Part shown: positions 61,799-64,000 of the stretch, piece after piece
Layout: every line of letters begins with the position of its first letter
Numbering within the stretch: the first letter of the stretch is position 1
DNA from: Phycisphaerales bacterium
GTDB lineage: Bacteria; Planctomycetota; Phycisphaerae; Sedimentisphaerales; Anaerobacaceae
NCBI GenBank assembly: GCA_003141315.1
Contig: PLLP01000006.1
Coordinates: 22,641 to 86,640 of the forward strand
Length of the DNA stretch: 64,000 bases
Reading direction: 5' to 3'
The notes under the pieces: generated by a model
Databases searched by the model: none
Told to the model about the DNA's origin: nothing
What the model saw: only the letters and a program-made list of their open reading frames with translations
Translations under genes and position numbers: made by a program

Positions 61799-62485
61799 AT
61801 GATAAATACTTTTTCCCTGCTCGCAGAGGCAACAAACGCAGCCGACCAGAAAGCTGTTCAAAGCACTATCATACCGGTCGCTAAATTCTGGGCGCACATA
61901 CAAACCATCGGCATTCCGGAGTCGCTTATGTTTATCGCCTTCGGCATCATCTGCCTGTTTTACGGCTGGCGAATATTCAAGGCACTGACAATAATGACCT
62001 TCGCCCTGTTCGGCCTGATTATCGGCGTCCTCATCAGTCAAAAAATGGGAAGCCCGAGCAATCCCATTCTCGGCATTATGCTCGCTATCGTTCTCGGCAT
62101 CGTCTCCGTTCCGATGATGAGCTGGTCAGTCGGAATTTTAGGCGCCGTTGCAGGGGCTATACTTACCGGCGGACTCTGGTTCGCATTCAAACTGCCCGAC
62201 CAATACTTGTGGGCAGGCGCCCTTACAGGACTCGTTGCGGGCGGTATGATTTCCTTTATCGTCTTCAAAATCGCTGTTATACTCTTCACAAGCGTCGGCG
62301 GCAGCGCTATGCTTGCCGTAGGAATGCTTGCACTGCTCTTTCAATACTCCGAAACAAAACTTAAAACGCAGGACCTGTTTCTCGGCCCGAAATGGTTCAT
62401 ACCGTTTCTCCTGATTATCCCCACCATTATCAGTATTTACTGGCAGAACAGGTTCTCAAAGAAAAGTTCCGAATGGAGCGTCTGA
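61799..62485 (+). CDS. Polytopic membrane protein (DUF4203/TMEM198-like)
   Basis: A 228-residue protein with about seven membrane helices (SLMFIAFGIICLFYGW, MTFALFGLIIGVLISQ, ILGIMLAIVLGIVSVPMM and others). The Gly-rich helices (GLIIGVLIS, GILGAVAGAILTGG, GALTGLVAGGMISFI) resemble DUF4203/TMEM198 repeats. This is a family-level resemblance without known function. ATG 61799 has a strong AAGGAG ribosome site eight bases upstream. It is probably co-transcribed with the preceding membrane protein gene. Confidence 0.75.
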   Translation: MINTFSLLAEATNAADQKAVQSTIIPVAKFWAHIQTIGIPESLMFIAFGIICLFYGWRIFKALTIMTFALFGLIIGVLISQKMGSPSNPILGIMLAIVLGIVSVPMMSWSVGILGAVAGAILTGGLWFAFKLPDQYLWAGALTGLVAGGMISFIVFKIAVILFTSVGGSAMLAVGMLALLFQYSETKLKTQDLFLGPKWFIPFLLIIPTIISIYWQNRFSKKSSEWSV

Positions 62486-62618
62486 TTTTGACGCCATCTC
62501 AAAACGCAAATTGTCATTCTGTCCCTCCAGTGACTTCCTAACCTCGATTCCCTGGGGCATTTTACGCACTTAGACATACGCATTACGCAAAACGCACTGC
62601 GAATTTATCCTTGAAAAA

Positions 62619-63296
62619 TCACCCTCTGCGTTTTCTCAACAAAGCTAATCCGCCCAAGCCAAGCAGCAAAAGCGTGGCTGGTTCGGGGGTTACTGTGAAT
62701 TGGTCGTTTGTGACATTAACAGATACGTTATTGGTGGCACTATTAAGAAAATAAACATGATTTAGACCAAAGCTTAATGTTTGTTCCATTAAGCTTTGGT
62801 CAACCGCGAAATAATACCACCCTAAGTCTCCCGTTCGGTTTTGGGTTCCTCCATCCCAAACATGACATCCTCGAGCATTATCAGTTAATTCACCAGATGA
62901 ATCCACTAAAGAATCAACAAGGTTACCATTTTGCTTCATTAGTACTCCGTAAAAAAAATCGCCTGGATTTGTGCTTGGATTATTTTGGCTGGGAAGTTCT
63001 GCTCCAGTTATAGTTACTCCTGCAGGAACATAAATATGCCAAGAAGCAGCAATAATCGTATCACTCGGAATATTAGTAGAATCAGCAACAATTCTCAATT
63101 TATACACTTGTCCAGGCTGAACCTGGGATGTTTCAGGAACAGAGCTTATGTTCATGTATACTGCATTAGCTGCAGAAGGCATAAGCGCTATAATTACTCC
63201 CAATCCCAAACTTGCTAATTTCTTAGCTGATTTTGCAATATTTTCCAAACTCATAAAACTTGCAGCAAAACTTGCATTTCGGAATGATGCGAACAT
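62619..63296 (-). CDS. PEP-CTERM sorting domain protein
   Basis: A 225-residue exported protein with an extended signal region (LASLGLGVIIALMPSAANA after a basic stretch). A cohesin-like or beta-sandwich body follows (VPETSQVQPGQVYKLRIVADSTNIPSDTIIAASWHIYVPAGVTITGAELP). The sorting tail is VTPEPATLLLLGLGGLALL then RKRRG. AGGAGG lies 11 bases before the ATG. Third PEP-CTERM protein of the window; monocistronic. Confidence 0.88.
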   Translation of the reverse strand: MFASFRNASFAASFMSLENIAKSAKKLASLGLGVIIALMPSAANAVYMNISSVPETSQVQPGQVYKLRIVADSTNIPSDTIIAASWHIYVPAGVTITGAELPSQNNPSTNPGDFFYGVLMKQNGNLVDSLVDSSGELTDNARGCHVWDGGTQNRTGDLGWYYFAVDQSLMEQTLSFGLNHVYFLNSATNNVSVNVTNDQFTVTPEPATLLLLGLGGLALLRKRRG

Positions 63297-63693
63297 TTTT
63301 CATTCTCCTCCTAAAAATTATTGAGTTTCATTTAGCGAAGAATTTGAGCAGATAGGAAAAAGGGGGAATTACAAGAAAAGAACCAGCCTGTGCGGCCGTC
63401 TCTGAAATGCTTTCAATTCTCCTGTCTTTCATCGCCCTAACCTCTCGGCAAGCTTGTGCACAAAACTTACCTATCGTTCATATTATATGGTATTTTACCC
63501 CATCTCTATCCGAAATGTCAAGTCAATTACGAAAAATACGGGGGTTTTTTGATTGTTCCACCTTATTAACACCCGGAAGTTCTATATTTTACAGCGTTGT
63601 TTTACACTTGAAAAATTACCCTCTTTATATTAGAATTGCCGTTTCGCACTGATTATCAGCTTCGCAAAATAGTTTTAAACAGGGTAAAAAAAG
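63297..63693. other. Intergenic region upstream of ffh
   Basis: No supported gene: an 81-residue ORF near 63407 has no ribosome site or recognisable content. It must contain promoters for the PEP-CTERM gene (minus) and ffh (plus). No clear hexamers are picked out. Confidence 0.45.
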
Positions 63694-64000
63694 GTGTTTG
63701 ACGCATTAACGGAAAAACTTAATTCGGTCTTCAGGTCGCTATCAGGCAGGGGCAGAATCACCGAGGCCAACATCGGCGATGCGATGCACGATGTCCGCAA
63801 GGCCCTGCTGGAAGCCGACGTCAATTACCAGGTCGTCAAGCAGTTCTGTAAAGACGTGACAACTGCCGCCCTCGGTGCAGAGGTAATCAAAAGCCTGCAT
63901 CCCGGCCAGGTGATGGTCAAAATCGTCCACGACGAGCTTACAAAACTTATGGGGCCTGTCGATACGAAGATTTATTTCGTCTCGCCGGGGCCGACCATAA
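63694..64000 (+). CDS. ffh: Signal recognition particle protein Ffh, N-terminal part
   Basis: The first 102 residues of the SRP GTPase that targets nascent membrane proteins. GTG 63694 gives VFDALTEKLNSVFRSLSGRG, ITEANIGDAMHDVRKALLEADVNYQVVKQF and the N-domain helical bundle. The window ends before the G-domain P-loop (the last residues, YFVSPGPTI, lead toward it). The ALLEADV motif of the N domain is diagnostic. The gene continues beyond the window. Confidence 0.95.
   Translation, partial: MFDALTEKLNSVFRSLSGRGRITEANIGDAMHDVRKALLEADVNYQVVKQFCKDVTTAALGAEVIKSLHPGQVMVKIVHDELTKLMGPVDTKIYFVSPGPTI

Noticed and set aside
63407..63652. An 81-residue ORF between the PEP-CTERM gene and ffh
   Set aside because: No recognisable domain or ribosome site; probably chance in AT-rich intergenic DNA.

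Overview
The window reads as chromosomal DNA of a Gram-negative, diderm bacterium with moderate GC content. The best guess is a planctomycete of the Phycisphaerae/Sedimentisphaerales kind. This is an inference from gene content: three PEP-CTERM proteins, a complete type II secretion (T2SS) operon with a very long secretin, TonB-dependent receptors, a large secreted beta-helix protein with dockerin-like repeats, and ECF sigma factors each paired with a one-TM LolA-like protein. There is no 16S gene here to confirm it.

Layout. 1-4.0 kb: two tandem, closely similar TonB-dependent receptors (the first cut by the window edge). 4.4-10.4 kb: a small membrane-anchored toroid-like protein, a lone fumarase alpha subunit, a secreted beta-propeller protein and a SpoIVB/S55-like protein. 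10.6-12.6 kb: a TPR-like membrane protein and an RluA-type pseudouridine synthase. 12.6-26.8 kb (minus strand): T2SS genes in the order C-D-E-F-G-H-I-J-K-L-M. 27.0-36.0 kb: a CBS/Cys-rich/GGDEF protein, a secreted beta-helix protein, a PEP-CTERM protein, a small HTH-like protein and an M14 carboxypeptidase.

36.2-43.4 kb: a potassium uptake operon. A promoter and a c-di-AMP (ydaO-type) riboswitch with terminator precede a 28-residue membrane peptide, then kdpF, kdpA, kdpB, kdpC and a kdpD that lacks the phospho-acceptor histidine and the ATPase domain. No kdpE is present. 43.5-49.2 kb: three consecutive cassettes, each an ECF sigma factor followed by a one-TM LolA-like protein and a terminator.

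49.2-56.7 kb: murD, pyrF, a small membrane protein, pyruvoyl arginine decarboxylase plus agmatinase (arginine to putrescine), a NatAB-type ABC exporter and thioredoxin. 57.2-60.9 kb: a locus that looks like a regulatory system. It has a sigma-54 activator without a receiver domain, whose HTH-coding end is duplicated just after its stop codon, then a candidate -24/-12 promoter, a long leader built of repeated hairpins, a degenerate receiver-like protein, a second copy of the hairpin module, and a PEP-CTERM protein. 61-64 kb: tRNA-Leu(CAG), two polytopic membrane proteins, another PEP-CTERM protein and the start of ffh.

The most promising undescribed element is the two-copy hairpin RNA module at 58754-59098 and 59612-59834. 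Its copies show compensatory base changes in two stems. The second is the Kdp operon, which pairs a c-di-AMP riboswitch with a pseudokinase KdpD. Short palindromes and low-complexity repeat words are scattered between genes and also inside murD, rluA, gspL, gspD and the M14 peptidase gene.
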